Positions 26,951 through 38,609 are shown, counted from the stretch's first letter. The stretch is DNA of 64,000 nucleotides from Alisma plantago-aquatica (GCA_963693085.1 OY856413.1:748138556-748202555); one strand, 5' to 3'. Notes: generated from the letters alone by a model not told the origin. Numbers and translations are program-made.

Positions 26951-28985
26951 GAAAATTGTGAAGTCCTCATTTCAGATTTTTGAGTCCTTATCAATGATAT
27001 GTGTTTGGAAAAAAAAATTATCGGGGGGGGTTCTAAAATTAGTTCATACTACATGTTTGAGAAACAATTCAATGATGAGTAACTAAAACAAGTTCATAAC
27101 GTCACCCAAGAAACTTTTTTAAATAAGAATCGATAGGAAAGAAGATTTTGCTGAAAGCTCAATGATATATATTAGTTTAATCTTTCCTTATCTTAATGTA
27201 AGCAACCACACTTAGGTGGGAAGGAACACGTACATATGTCATATCAAAAGTTAAAAATATTTTTAGAAGGGGAATGAAAGAAAATAATACATATTGTAGA
27301 ATAATGATGAACGAAAACCTTTGTGATTATCTTACAATTTTATCTAGACCTGTAAGTATGTATAATGGTGTGCCTTCTTAAAGTTTGTAAATGTTTGTTT
27401 TGAATTAAGAAACAAAAAGACTTTGTGTGATATCCAAAGGTTTTCTAAATATCACAAAAATCACAAGAAAACATTCGTTGAGTGCATTCACACAATCGTT
27501 AGTTTTAAGAATGGGAACTTTGTTATCTCTTCTAATAGTCTAAAGCACAACAATGACTTCCTAGCTTATTCATATTTCAGAGGGTTTGATATAGGACTAG
27601 AGGGACTGTAATGAAAAATTGGTGTGACATCTGTAAATCCTAAAAGTCGAAGGATTTTTCAATGTTGTTGTGTTGAAGAAGGATAAAAGATTGATTTATT
27701 CCAGCAAATCATGCAAGCTCAATTGTTGATCGCCTCATGATCATATACTAAACCATGCTTCTAGCCTCATCATGAGACATAGTCTTTTCATTCACCATCA
27801 CAAGCTACTGACTTTGACTTTTGGCACGCTTTGACAAGGAGCCAAATAGTTACATGCGACAACCATCAAGCGTCCATGCAGTAGGCCACCAATGTTGTAG
27901 GAAACTCTAATCCTTGGACAAGGGTAAAACAACTTCTTAACTCCATAGACATTTGTAGAAAATAGGTATAGGGCCAGAAAGACACTGACATCATATTCAT
28001 TTGTTTTTCTTAACAGCTCCCGTCTACACTTCAGTAGGTGAAAATATCATCATTTATCCTATTCAAGAAGAAATTTAATCAACATATATGGACTTCATGT
28101 TTTTGTAGTTGTCAAAATTATAAAATCACCCACGTACAAACTACTATGTTTTTCTATAGTGAAAGCAAGAATATTGTTTGTAGATAACTCAATTGCTAAT
28201 TGACATTCATTGTATTCCTTGTATTAGTGGGGTACTGAAACCATCAGCCGTGAGCATGTGTCACCGGGAAATAGTCACACAAAAGTCTGTCAAGAACTCG
28301 TTCTGAGATTATCAAAGATCTATAATAATATGAATGCATATGCCATTTAAAAAGGCAAGGATCAATTGAAAAGTCATTGTCGTGTAAGAGAGGTCTAGAC
28401 TGTTACATAGAAGATGCATGGTGAAAAGACCAAGACCGACTGGATACCAAATTTTGCAAATGAGTGACGGGGAACAAAAACAAATATTAGGTGATGTTGG
28501 TAGGTACGGGATGATGAAGTGACTTGTAGGATTATCAAAAGGTGTGCTTCGTGTGAGCTTGATCAATGCCATGTGTGAATGATGTGGATCTACTCTGGAC
28601 ATTAATCCAAATAATCTTAAACTAAATCCAAAGAAAAAAATGTCAAAAGGGATTAAGATGCTATCTTTTGAGGCATCCTTCTTATTTATTTATATAGAGT
28701 CACTTTAGAATACGCATGAGTGTACAGGTTGCACCATATACTAATGTTCGATTTACATAATAAGAGTCTTTTTTAACTAAATATAAATTTTGATCTTATT
28801 TGGATGAGTGTAATTACTTATTTTGCCACACAAAAATGACTTACAACAAAAATTTCTAGTGCATCATTTTGTTCTGTTTAGATGCATGACTTGTATATTT
28901 TTGTATTTTATATATAGTCTACTCATAAGATTTCTAGGAGGACCATCTGTTTGTACTTTTAGATCAATTTTTGCATGATGGAAAG
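26951..28985. other. AT-rich DNA with no recognisable gene
   Basis: A G8 run near 27024-27031 and small open frames are present, but no domain was recognised. A stretch near 28080-28200 has a faint copia-like YVGDFIIL on the minus strand, too weak to call. Confidence 0.35.
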
Positions 28986-28989
28986 TGAC

Positions 28990-29600
28990 TTGAGTGTATT
29001 GTGTCTTTGGTACACTTGAGTGTACATGTTGCCCTCTCCCCCTAGAGTTTCTCTAGCGAGCAGTCAAGGAACAATGACCATGGTGATGGATTTGTCCATG
29101 GTTGTTCCCTCCATCCCAACCCACAACACCACAAACCTACCTTTGCCTATCCAATTGAAAAACCATAATCATGGACCCACCCTATAAAGCCATGCATGTG
29201 CTCCTCTAGAGGATGAGAAAGGTAGAGGAATGTTGAAACCTTGGAACTAGATTCTATGTGAAAGCATAGAGAATGCAAAGGAGCTCTCCTTCATGGAGCC
29301 AAAGGTCAACGATAGTAAGGTCATGGTGGCTCTAAAGATGGAAGAATTCAATGTCATGCAAAATGTCTAGAAGTACATGGTGCTTGATTATGTGATGGAG
29401 ATGCACCCATATTTTCCTCACATCAATGCATGGGTAACAGAAGTGTGGACAGAATCTGCAACGACGAGCTTCTTTCGAATATGAAGGGATTCATTCTTGT
29501 CCAATTTTCTAATGAGGAAGGCAAGAATGGTGTTCAAAAATATTTTCACTTATTATCCTCCATTTACTTAGAGTCTCTTAGTATGCTACAAAAGAATGAG
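28990..29600 (+). pseudogene. LINE ORF1 (DUF4283-like) fragment
   Basis: In the + direction, 29310-29560 reads MVALKMEEFNVMQNV, then HPYFPHINAWVTEVWTES and FLSNFLMRKARMVFKNIF. The pattern HxxINxWVxxxW followed by F..F.....F matches the plant DUF4283 domain of LINE ORF1 proteins. Stops interrupt it. It has the same orientation as the RT fragment at 31440-32660 and may be the 5' end of the same LINE, with the endonuclease part missing or replaced by the DNA between them. Confidence 0.6.
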
Positions 29601-30025
29601 TGACAAAAGAGAGAAGGTATCAACTATACTTGCTAAAAATGAAAATGACATAAGAAATACTAAAACTAATTTTTTTTATGAAAAAGATATATACTTTTAC
29701 ATAAAGAATGGAGTGCGAAATTTTTTTATTTAGTGTGAGAAAGATCTACACAATCTATTTTAAAAATCTACCCAGAGAGGACGATATCAGGGTATTTATG
29801 TGTTGGTGTTCTTTTTCATGTTTGAACTATACAAATGAACAGCTGAAGATGAGGAGGGGGTGTAACTTTCCTGTCAGAGACTATTTAAGTTTAAATAATG
29901 AGTTTTAAAAAGAGAATGATAGAGGTAATTTTGAGAGAAAGAGAGAGGAGGCACTACTATAGCTTTGACTAATGATATTCCACAAGGTGGTGGCATTCCA
30001 TTTGTCTCATGGTTTTGACTCAGCT

Positions 30026-30264
30026 AGTATTTTTAGGATGGATAATCTAATCAACTGTCTTGTTGTACTTTTATGAAGCATATCCATCATATTAGGAATC
30101 AGATTGAGTGGCTAGACTAAAAGCACATGTGGATAATTATGTAATATATTGTGTTGGAGGTACCTTATATAAGAGTCCTGAGAGTAGAGATGAATGACCC
30201 GTACTAATTAGGTTCCGTACGCAAGTGCATCACTAAAGCGAATTGAAATTTGAGGTCTTTCCAG
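30026..30264 (+). repeat. Diverged copy of sequence found upstream of the phosphatase gene
   Basis: About 240 bp match 41962-42170. They share an exact 20 base block (30107-30126 and 42036-42055), a second near-identical block containing GTGTTGGAGGTACCTT, and a third ending CTTTCCAG / CTATCCAG. Similarity stops after 30264. No phosphatase-like coding follows this copy. Confidence 0.7.
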
Positions 30265-31439
30265 TCGTACATTCCTTGTAGGAAATATTGTTCCTTAAAG
30301 AACTAAAGAAGAGATCATTGTAGAGACATTTGACACAAAGGTAGTGGATATGTAGCTAGGGAAAATATATTAAAACAAACCTTTTAAGATATTGGGAAAT
30401 TCTAGTGCATTATCATCTTTGTGGCACAATGATAACTAATACAACAACTACACAATTTCTGTAATTTAGATCAATTTTCATTGGCCATGGTCATAATACA
30501 ATTTTTAGCTGAATGGAACCTCGACTTCATAATGATTGGAAAGCTAGGATTTCTCTCTATCCACTCTATTAATTTCAATAAATTAAGTAAATCTTTTTTC
30601 AAATGAATAGTGTGATAACTTTTCCTTTCAAGAATTAAGTCTGAAAATTATATGTTCGATGAACCTTTAGGGGTCAAGGCCCCCATCATTTAAATTACTA
30701 GTATTTATGTATAAATAGTAATTGGGTAGAATGGCTAAAAGGATGACCATCATTTGCTCTATATTTGTTCTTGTATAGTAGGAGTGATTTTAAATCGTGT
30801 TGCGTATGGTTGAATTTGTTTTATGGTGTCCAGGCCAGCAAGTGTTAATTATTTAGCATGTTAATCTATGCTCTAAATTCTTGACATTGGAACTTATTTG
30901 TTAGAGTCGCCCTGGTCTTAAATCTAGTACAATTTGTGCCTAAACATTACGAGAATCAAAATGAACAGAGTCGAATGGCCCCTTAATATGTATAGAAATT
31001 GGTTTGTTGTGTGTACAAAAATCTCTATATCTTTGACCCCTAATGTCAAAGGTGACCGTATGATTATTTGCTTTCTTTATGTTGGACAATCCTATTTAGT
31101 TCCTTATACAATTAACACATTTTTAAAGTGCATAAAATAAAACGTGGGTTGTACTGGTACTGTGTAGTAGTGCACAATGAGTGCATTAGTTACAAGAATT
31201 GTTAAAAAGATTAATCTTGGGGTCAATTGGGATGTTGTCATCACCAACTAAGTTGAAGTTGTTGACATAGGTTGACGAGTAATCAATAAGATGGAGCATT
31301 AACTTTTGCATAATTCCAAAATCAACATATATATGTACAAATGACAAAATTGAGAAGTAGTTGCTAAATGTTGAGGACATCCAATACCATGATAAAACAC
31401 ATTTATAATAATGTGACTCCCTCAAAATCCTCTAATTTC

Positions 31440-32660
31440 ACTAATGGGTGAGGCAAAGGGGCCCTCTCTTCCCTTTTCTATTTTTTATTGCAATGTAGGA
31501 TCTCACCTTCATCATGGATGCATGTGTTAAATACAAGATGCTTCATCCTATTCATGCTTCTAAAGATAATAAATCCTCTATCGCAAACATCATTTTTGCA
31601 GATGATTTGCATGTTTTTTATAAAGTTGATGCTGAGAATTCTATATGCATCCATGATATTCTTAAAATGTTTGGCTAGCTCTCAAGATTGAGGTTGAACA
31701 ATACTAAGAGTCAATTGTTTCTTAGTAGGGGTGCGAAGGATTTTGTAGTGTCATGACAAGCATTCCTTTTACTTGTAAGATGTTTGGGCCTTCCTTGATT
31801 CATAAGATGCCTCCCTAGGGAGATCTTCTTACCCATTGTGGATAAATTAGGATTAAGTTGGATACTTGGAAAAGGAGGTTGCTCTATGTGGCCAGGAAGG
31901 TGGAATTAGCCATATCTATCTTGCTCGTTAAGAAAATTTTCTTGACGACAACATTCCCTATTCCTAAATCAGTAATTAATGACTTGGAGATGATCATTAG
32001 AAAGTTTGTTTTTGGTGCTAAAAGTGAGAGTAGAACTTTGCATATAGTTGCCTGGGAGTATATCTATAGACCTAGAGAGGAAGGGGCCCTCAACAATAGG
32101 CTTATTTCTAATTGGGTTGTTGTTGGAAAAATAAGGAACTTATGGGACATTGCCAATTGCAAGAACTCTTTATAGGTAAAATGGATTCATGAGAGGTACA
32201 TTGATGAATCCTTTGTTTGGTATGTCAAGACCAAGGGATCTTGCTCTTATATGTAGAATTGGCTTATCAGATACATGGATCTTCTCCTAGCTCATACAGA
32301 CTTCAATGTGGGGAATGGTGACATCTTCCTCCTTTACATGGATCCTGGTGTCATAGGAAGACAGCTTTGCTAGAAAAAATGGACTATCGACTTGTATCCA
32401 GGGTCAGAAGGGGGCTACTTGTAAAGTTAATATATGTATTAATAATAGAAAATGGTGTTTCCCTATGGTTAGGGGTGTTGAAGTTGTTATGAGGTTTCTT
32501 AATACTTTAGCTAATCTTGATTTCTCAAGTGAGGATTCTATTATTGTGAATGAAAAAATGCATGCGTCAGCAAGGGATATGTGGAATATTTCAAGAGTCG
32601 GCAATCCACTTCAATCCAAGAGTGGATTGGGGGAAGTGGATCTAGTACAATTCACCTAAA
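31440..32660 (+). pseudogene. LINE reverse transcriptase / C-terminal fragment
   Basis: It opens near RQRGPSLPF, equivalent to RQGDPLSPF (about 31449). A CR/FADD-like segment follows around 31590-31620 (IFADDLHVFYKV in a shifted frame). The longest open piece, 31858-32175, reads LDTWKRRLLYVARKVELAIS and then EEGALNNRLISNWVVVGKIR, typical of the RT thumb region of plant LINEs. WKWIHE- and WNWLIRYMD-like pieces continue to about 32280, and an SLWLGV-like tail follows. Frames shift several times, so it is inactive. Confidence 0.8.
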
Positions 32661-33420
32661 AGATGCGTACATACAAGGAATTCGATGTTCACTCCTTTGC
32701 TAATATTGTAAAATCGATGAGTAACCAACAACAGTAATAAAAATAGAAGAAAAATACAGAAAAGAAAGAAAAAAAGATGAAGAAGATCACTTGTATTTGA
32801 TATTAGAGACCGGCAAGAAGCAGTTGTCTATTCTGTCCTATTGTAATGCCTCCTTCCAAGGAACTGATTGCAAGGATCCCAATTCAATCGCTCCTTCTCC
32901 CAGTTCTGGCGATCCTTCTCCCAACGTCTAAGAAGAGCTTTTGTCTGCTTTTTGTCTCCGTCCCTAGTCGAGCGTCGGAGGAGGCGGACGATGTATGTGC
33001 GTCGAGCGTCAAGGCGAGGCAAACCATAACCGTGTCATAAATCCAACAAGAAAAGTGAACGAAGGTTGTGATTAGTTGGCGATCAGGGTTCGACACAGGA
33101 ATTTGGCGGGTTAAAAGAATGGAGGAGGGGTTAAGGGCACGACGCAAGGGGGACTGGACAAAAGAGGGAAGGGTCCTCCATTTTCCACAGTGCGTGGAGT
33201 GAGAGGGGATCTGAAACTTGAGGAATAGGGATTTCTGAGAAACAACGGTTTTGTGACTACAATTTTGAGAGAATGGATAACTAAGGGTAGTTATCTAAGT
33301 CTATTTGCGTTAGTGAGGCTAAATGCCAAATTTCGTTCTAAATGGGATGTAGGTTTGCCTCTTTATAGAAGATTTTTTCCATCTATCTCTTAACTGGACC
33401 GGAATTTCTTTGTGAGAACT
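32661..33420. other. Gene-poor flank left of the Mutator-like element
   Basis: A moderately GC-rich patch (about 32860-33010) has overlapping open frames on both strands of 64-87 codons, none with a recognisable motif. Before the Mutator-like element inserted, this DNA would have been directly upstream of the sequence now at 41962. Confidence 0.4.
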
Positions 33421-33429
33421 AATATTGGG
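33421..33429 (+). repeat. Left 9 bp target-site duplication candidate (AATATTGGG)
   Basis: AATATTGGG occurs here and again at 41962-41970, exactly at the outer ends of the TIRs. Nine bases is the usual length for Mutator-like elements. The last three bases could alternatively be the first bases of the TIR, because the right TIR continues with TATCCC. Confidence 0.7.
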
Positions 33430-33725
33430 ATAAAAAACCAAAATAGCATGCTTTAATAAAAATATCTACCGAAATAACAACAAAGCGATCTTATTTCCTG
33501 AAATAGCCCACTTTTCATGGAAAGCGCCAACATTTTGGCGTTTTTGTGAATCCGGGATAGAAAGCGCCAACTGAACTGGCATGTTCATGTAAAAGCGCCA
33601 ACTGAACTGGCATGTTCATGTAAAAGCACCAAATGGACTGGCGTTTTCCTTGAAAGCGCCAAAAAATAGGCGTATTCAGTGCGCGTGGATTGGAAAGCGC
33701 CAGAAACGTGGCGTGTTCAGCTATT
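33427..33725 (+). repeat. Left TIR of the MULE
   Basis: This 299 bp TIR is the inverted counterpart of 41692-41960. The inner two thirds are built from modules pairing GCGCCAA with TGGCG. It carries one extra 30 bp unit (GCGCCAACTGAACTGGCATG...), which explains the 30 bp excess over the right TIR. Confidence 0.9.
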
Positions 33726-35379
33726 CTCACCCGACGCTCCCTGCCTTTCACACTTCCTTGCCATTAAGGCAGTGGTTGGCCTTCAAAGTGGTGGTTGGAT
33801 CTACAAATACCAACCACCGCATCTATTCTCTCATTCTTCGTTTCTACCGATCGCAATAAGTCTTCTGCTTCCTCTCTTCTTCCCCTTTTCCTCCTGCTGT
33901 TCCTCTTCCTCCGATTTTCCTCTTCCTCTTCCTCACGACGGCCTGGTGACTAGCAGACGAGCAACCTCACGACGGCCTGGTGACCAGCATACGTGCAGCA
34001 GAGCTTGGAGACGGCTCGAGAGTGGAGCGACGCAAACAATAGCGTGGACAAGAAGGCGCTAGAGCTCAGGGTAATCTTCTTTCTCAGCCCTGTGCTAGAG
34101 CTTGTCTACGGCTCCTTCCGCTGATGTCTCCTTTATCTGTTAAAATCTCATCCCCCCTTCTCTCACAATAGTTCTCGTATGCCCTTTTACTCACAGGCAC
34201 AACCACAACATTTGTTCTCGTTTCACCTCTCGTTTCACCTGCTCTCGTTTTTTCCTTTGCTCACAGGTACAACAACACCACTATGCAATTATTTTATTTG
34301 TAATGTCTTTTTAGAAGAGACATGCTTACGGCAGGTTAATCTGCCCAAATAATAACTATCTTAGGTAGAGCTGTGATGATATTTATTGTCGTTATAGTAG
34401 AGCAAGGCAACTTGTTTCTTGTACCACTACTACCTTGGCTAAATCATACCCAAGGAGCTTAACAGTTAGCAATGTTGGCGAAGATCCCTTGGCATAGCCT
34501 AGTGACTTAATGAGAAACCACACCAAAAGGGTTTTAAAGACTTTCTTTCCTAAGTTGTTGTATAGATGCACCATTCCTGCATGTATCTTGATTCCTTTTT
34601 TTTTCACTACTACTGCTTCGCAGCACCGACATTTCCAGTACACACAAACTGATTTGTAGTTTACATGATGTGTATACAACAACTGTTGGCATTCGAGGCC
34701 CTTAATTATTACCCTTAACTAACATATATTAGAGTAGCCATAGCATGAATTGTATTTGCCCTTGGCATTTACTTAACAGGTAAAATGTACGTATCTTTAT
34801 TCTGTAGCACGATGTGGACATATGTATATGCAAGTAAACAAGAAATATCTGTCTGCCTCCCTAGCTATATAGGATCATAACAGGGTATTATAGATCTATT
34901 CACACAAACTAATGATTGTTTACTTGTCTACCAAATATTTAACATCATAATATTAAGGTCATTATTCCAAACAACAGTTATGTTGTATAAAGTTAACACG
35001 CCACTCGTCTAGTTATTTGCGGTAACTAAGTTCATCACAGTTATGTACCAAACACAGCCTTAGACAAGGTTAACATACATGTTAATTACCCATGGCATCT
35101 AAACTGATCAGATCTATACGCCAATAGTTATTTTGTTGTTTACTCATTTGTTGTTTTTTGTTTGGTTTTTTTGTTTTCTTTCCTCTTTAGTTTTGTTGTC
35201 TTTTTATTTTATACCAGCTTCTTATCATATTTTTTGTTTATTTTTTACATATTTTGTAGGAGTACTTTGATTTTCTTTGAAGACGTCTTTCTCCTCTAAA
35301 GGGTAAGTTATATTTTACTTAATCATTTTAGGTTAATATTTTTGTAAGAATTATTGTGATTATTTGGTGTTTTGGAATT

Positions 35380-35640
35380 ATCGTGATTATTTGGTGCTTT
35401 GATACACATGTGATGATGATTGTAATTAATGTGGACTCTTTATTTTGGATTGTAATTAGTGTGGACTCTTTATTTTGGGCTGTAATTAATGTGGACTCTT
35501 TATTTTGGACTGTAATTAATTTGGACTGTAATTAATTTGAATTGTACTTACTTTGGGGATTGTACTTAATTTGGACTGTACTTAATTTGGACTATATTTT
35601 ATTTGGACTGTATTTTATTTAAATTGCACATATTTTTTCT
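35380..35640 (+). repeat. AT-rich tandem repeat (GGACTGTAATTAATTT-type)
   Basis: Variants of GTAATTAATGTGGACTCTTTATTTT and TTGGACTGTA are repeated about eight times, with unit lengths from about 16 to 32 bp. The array lies within the MULE leader. Confidence 0.6.
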
Positions 35641-35880
35641 ATTTTCTTTTTATCTATATCTTATGTGTGTGATGACCATTTTTAGTCTTCAATGGTGGTT
35701 GTGTAGTTTAAACTGTGATTTTATTATCGTGAATGGATATTTTTTAAAATTGGAAGTCCAAACAACAGGAGGACATGTAACCTATTGGTTATTCTACTGT
35801 TTAACAAATTGGTAGAATTTCAGTGTGATAGGAATAGTAGTGCAATAGTAGTGCGATAGTCAAATTATTTTTGTAAAAGT

Positions 35881-36034
35881 TCAAAATAAACTATATTTCA
35901 AAATAAACTATATTTTAAAACAAACTATTCAGAAAAATAAACTATAATTCAAAATAAACTATATTTCAAAATAAACTATATTTCAAAATAAACTATATTT
36001 CAAAATAAACTATATTTCAAAATAAACTATATTC
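35881..36034 (+). repeat. 17 bp tandem repeat (AAAATAAACTATATTTC)
   Basis: About nine head-to-tail copies occur, the last five nearly identical. The array lies just upstream of the acceptor before the transposase start. Confidence 0.85.
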
Positions 36035-36212
36035 CAATGACAAAATTACTTACCATCTTGGCAAAACTGTAATAGACATCTTTTTCAAAACTTCATAACA
36101 TTATAATAATATCTTTTTCAAAACTCCATAACATATTTCAATTCATAATTAACTTGTTTTCAAATAATTGTATCATTATATCTAACATTCACCATTGAAA
36201 ATATTCAGGAAA

Positions 36213-36809
36213 ATGGCCAATGTCTCAACCAACTTTGTCATCCGTTATGGTGGCAACTTATTGACTGATGGGTCATATTGTAATGAGGCATGCATGCCTA
36301 TTCAAATAGCCACAACAACCACTTTTTCTGAAATGATGGCATACACACATCAGATTCTTGATATACACTCAATGATGTACGGCCTTTGTCTAAGCTATAA
36401 CTTTCCCAAAGATATACGTCCTAGTTATGACTTGTTTCCTATTGATGTCGTTGATGAGGATAGTTGGAAAACCCTTCTTAGTATATCAAAAGCGAGGATT
36501 ATTGACCTTTATGTTGAGAGATATAATCTACCAAATGAGAGAATGAGTCAGTTCCAAAATGATCATGATGTTTCTATTGATGATGCTGATAATGATGGTG
36601 ACGCTGATAATGATGATAATGATGGTGAAAGTGATGATGATGAGCATGAGGATATTGATATTAATGATGACACTAGATTGCTGCAACTGCGTATTGATGA
36701 TAGTAACCATGAAGTTTTTATTGATCCGGAAACATGGAAGGATGACTGGGTAGATCAAAATCATGCAGATAATTATGAATACTTTAGAGAAGATGATTGG
36801 GTGGATTAA
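36213..36809 (+). CDS. N-terminal segment of the MULE transposase, ending at an in-frame TAA
   Basis: The ATG at 36213 follows a splice acceptor (TTCAG, 36204-36208), so I prefer it to the upstream in-frame ATG at 36195. About 195 codons encode a globular part (FVIRYGGNLLTDGSYCNEAC near the start) of the kind found at the N terminus of plant MuDR-type transposases. An acidic linker rich in Asp, Asn and Glu (about residues 115-160) and a DDWVDQ/DDWVD end follow. The stop TAA (36807-36809) is in the same frame as the large downstream frame, with only six codons to its Met. The simplest reading is one transposase split by a single nonsense change. Confidence 0.75.
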   Translation: MANVSTNFVIRYGGNLLTDGSYCNEACMPIQIATTTTFSEMMAYTHQILDIHSMMYGLCLSYNFPKDIRPSYDLFPIDVVDEDSWKTLLSISKARIIDLYVERYNLPNERMSQFQNDHDVSIDDADNDGDADNDDNDGESDDDEHEDIDINDDTRLLQLRIDDSNHEVFIDPETWKDDWVDQNHADNYEYFREDDWVD

Positions 36810-36827
36810 TATGAAGTCCCTATAGAT

Positions 36828-38603
36828 ATGGAAGAGGCTCAAGTGGTTGTGGGGCATGGCTTCAGTATAGGTGAAATATTTGAGACAAAGGAAAATCTCC
36901 TTCATAGGTTGCAGTCATGGTCAATCAGTAATAATGTCCAATACAAAACAAAGAGATCCAATAAGACTTACCTCACTTTAATCTGCTTACACAACGAGCA
37001 GTGCTCATGGAGGCTTCATGCATGTGCTTCTAAGAGGGTTGGTGGTTTGTGGAAAATCACAAGTTTTAGTGGTGAACACACATGTCACAGTGCAATCCTA
37101 TATAAGGATCATTCACAATGCAAGTCCTCATATATTGCGAGGATGATAATGCCAATGTTGAGAGCAAAACTTGACATGAGTGCTCGAGAAGTGATGGAAA
37201 AGGTTAATGCAGAGTTGAATGTTACTATCTCCTATAAAAAAGCCTGGCATGCACGTAGAAAGGCTATTTCTGCAATCTTTGGAGATTGGGAGGAGTCATA
37301 TGGCTCGGTGTTGAGATTTCTTAAATGTTTAGGGCAAGTGATTCCAGGAACGGTATACAATTTTCAAAACACTACAACAAACGATGGAATGTCATATCGG
37401 TTTAAACGTGTGTTTTGGAGTTTTGGGCCATGTATTGCTGGTTGGGCTCACTGTCGACCAGTACTAAGTGGTGATGGTACCTTCTTATATGGTAAGTATG
37501 GAGGGACACTACTTATAGCAACTAGGATTGATGCAAACGATGGATTGTTTCCTTTAGCCTTTACAGTTGTTGAGAAGGAGAACAAATCTTCTTGGACATG
37601 GTTCTTGAGATGCATGGAGCAACAAAATCCAATAGTCAGTCGTAGGAATGATCTTTGTTTCATTTCTGATAGGATGTGTGGTCTTATGGATGCTATGCAA
37701 CAAGTTTTTCCTCTCAGCACACAACGGTTTTGTTTGAGGCACTATAGGGACAACTTCCATAAGAAATTTAAGTCCTCTGAGCTGTACAACTTAATGTGGA
37801 AGGTTGGTAAGGTGACTGAAATGGTTGAGTTTGATAAGCTCCTAGCAACTATAAAATCCATTGACCCTTCTTCTTTCAATTGGCTCATGAAGGAACACCC
37901 AAGAATGTGGGCTCTTTCCTGTGATGGCGGCATGCGATATGGTATAAAAACTAACAATTATTCAGAGACAATAAATGGAGTTATGAAGCATGCTCGCAAC
38001 CTTCCCATTCAAGCCCTTATTTGCAGCACATATTATCGTTTGGTAGCAATGTTCTTTCACAGAAGAAACTTAGGTGCAAAGTTAACTAGTTCTTTCACAC
38101 CAAAAATATCTGCTAAATTGGTTAAATTGGAGACCAATGCAAGGAAATTATGGGTTAGTTGTAGGATAAATGATTTTGATTTTACAGTTGAAGGGCCAAA
38201 TGAAAACAACTATCAAGTGCATCTCTTCCAAAATCCTGTTGGTTGTTCATGTACCTGTGGTGCACCTCGAGTTTATCACTTACCATGCTCACATGTACTC
38301 GCCGCCACTGAATCGATACATTACGGACATCATCAGTTAGTCAGTACTTGGTATACTATAACCAAATATCGAATGACATATGCTCCCCAATTTAGAGGCA
38401 TTCCTGATAAGAGGTATTGGCCTGATTTTGAGCCATCCATTGGGGTTGTTCCTCTACTACCACCAATTTTCACTCCACGTACTGGGCGGCTTAAGATGAA
38501 GAGGAGGAAGACTAATATGGATATTGATCCCAATACAGCTACATACAAATGTGGAAAATGTGGGGGTCGTGGCCACAATGAAAGAACTTGTAAAAATAAA
38601 TGA
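36828..38603 (+). CDS. MULE (MuDR-type) transposase
   Basis: The 591 residue frame contains the complete MULE core. Residues 1-90 form a DBD_Tnp_Mut/FAR1-like zinc-binding region (VGHGFSIGEIFETKENLL, WRLHACASKR, HTCHSA). The DDE catalytic residues are Asp216 (LSGDGTFL), Asp281 (FISDRMCG) and Glu380 (NNYSETINGVMKHAR), with the conserved C302-x2-H305 helix motif (RFCLRHYRDNFHKKF) between D and E. A SWIM zinc finger follows (C473/C475 with C487-x-H489, PCSHVLAA). The protein ends in a CCHC knuckle (C575, C578, H583, C588). In the family this enzyme binds the TIRs and excises and inserts the element. All catalytic residues are present. The only defect is the stop at 36807 that cuts off the N-terminal segment. 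The next gene starts 325 bp downstream. Confidence 0.93.
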   Translation: MEEAQVVVGHGFSIGEIFETKENLLHRLQSWSISNNVQYKTKRSNKTYLTLICLHNEQCSWRLHACASKRVGGLWKITSFSGEHTCHSAILYKDHSQCKSSYIARMIMPMLRAKLDMSAREVMEKVNAELNVTISYKKAWHARRKAISAIFGDWEESYGSVLRFLKCLGQVIPGTVYNFQNTTTNDGMSYRFKRVFWSFGPCIAGWAHCRPVLSGDGTFLYGKYGGTLLIATRIDANDGLFPLAFTVVEKENKSSWTWFLRCMEQQNPIVSRRNDLCFISDRMCGLMDAMQQVFPLSTQRFCLRHYRDNFHKKFKSSELYNLMWKVGKVTEMVEFDKLLATIKSIDPSSFNWLMKEHPRMWALSCDGGMRYGIKTNNYSETINGVMKHARNLPIQALICSTYYRLVAMFFHRRNLGAKLTSSFTPKISAKLVKLETNARKLWVSCRINDFDFTVEGPNENNYQVHLFQNPVGCSCTCGAPRVYHLPCSHVLAATESIHYGHHQLVSTWYTITKYRMTYAPQFRGIPDKRYWPDFEPSIGVVPLLPPIFTPRTGRLKMKRRKTNMDIDPNTATYKCGKCGGRGHNERTCKNK

Positions 38604-38609
38604 TGCTTA

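Larger units (their letters stand above)
34071..36208 (+). other. Likely 5' leader intron region of the MULE transposase gene
   Basis: It lies between a CAGG|GTAATC donor candidate and an ATATTCAG acceptor five bases before the transposase ATG. A small non-coding exon (35260-35302) may sit inside it. Two AT-rich tandem arrays lie within. No coding was recognised. Confidence 0.45.

Noticed and set aside
28080..28205. Faint copia RT-like YVGDFIIL on the minus strand.
   Set aside because: There is a single short match, no neighbouring RT landmarks, and stops on both sides.
29949..31172. CACTACTATAG at 29949 and GTAGTAGTG ending at 31172 look like the ends of a small CACTA element.
   Set aside because: Only the first 8 bases match, the 3 bp flanks differ (AGG and CAC), and there are no subterminal GTCGGT-type repeats. 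A chance pair is more likely.
33679..34062. 127 codon frame at the left inner edge of the MULE.
   Set aside because: It starts inside the TIR and is Ser/Pro/Arg-rich without motifs. It is probably leader DNA.
36528..36905. Minus-strand frame of 125 codons rich in Ile and Thr.
   Set aside because: It is the antisense shadow of the acidic linker of the MULE transposase.
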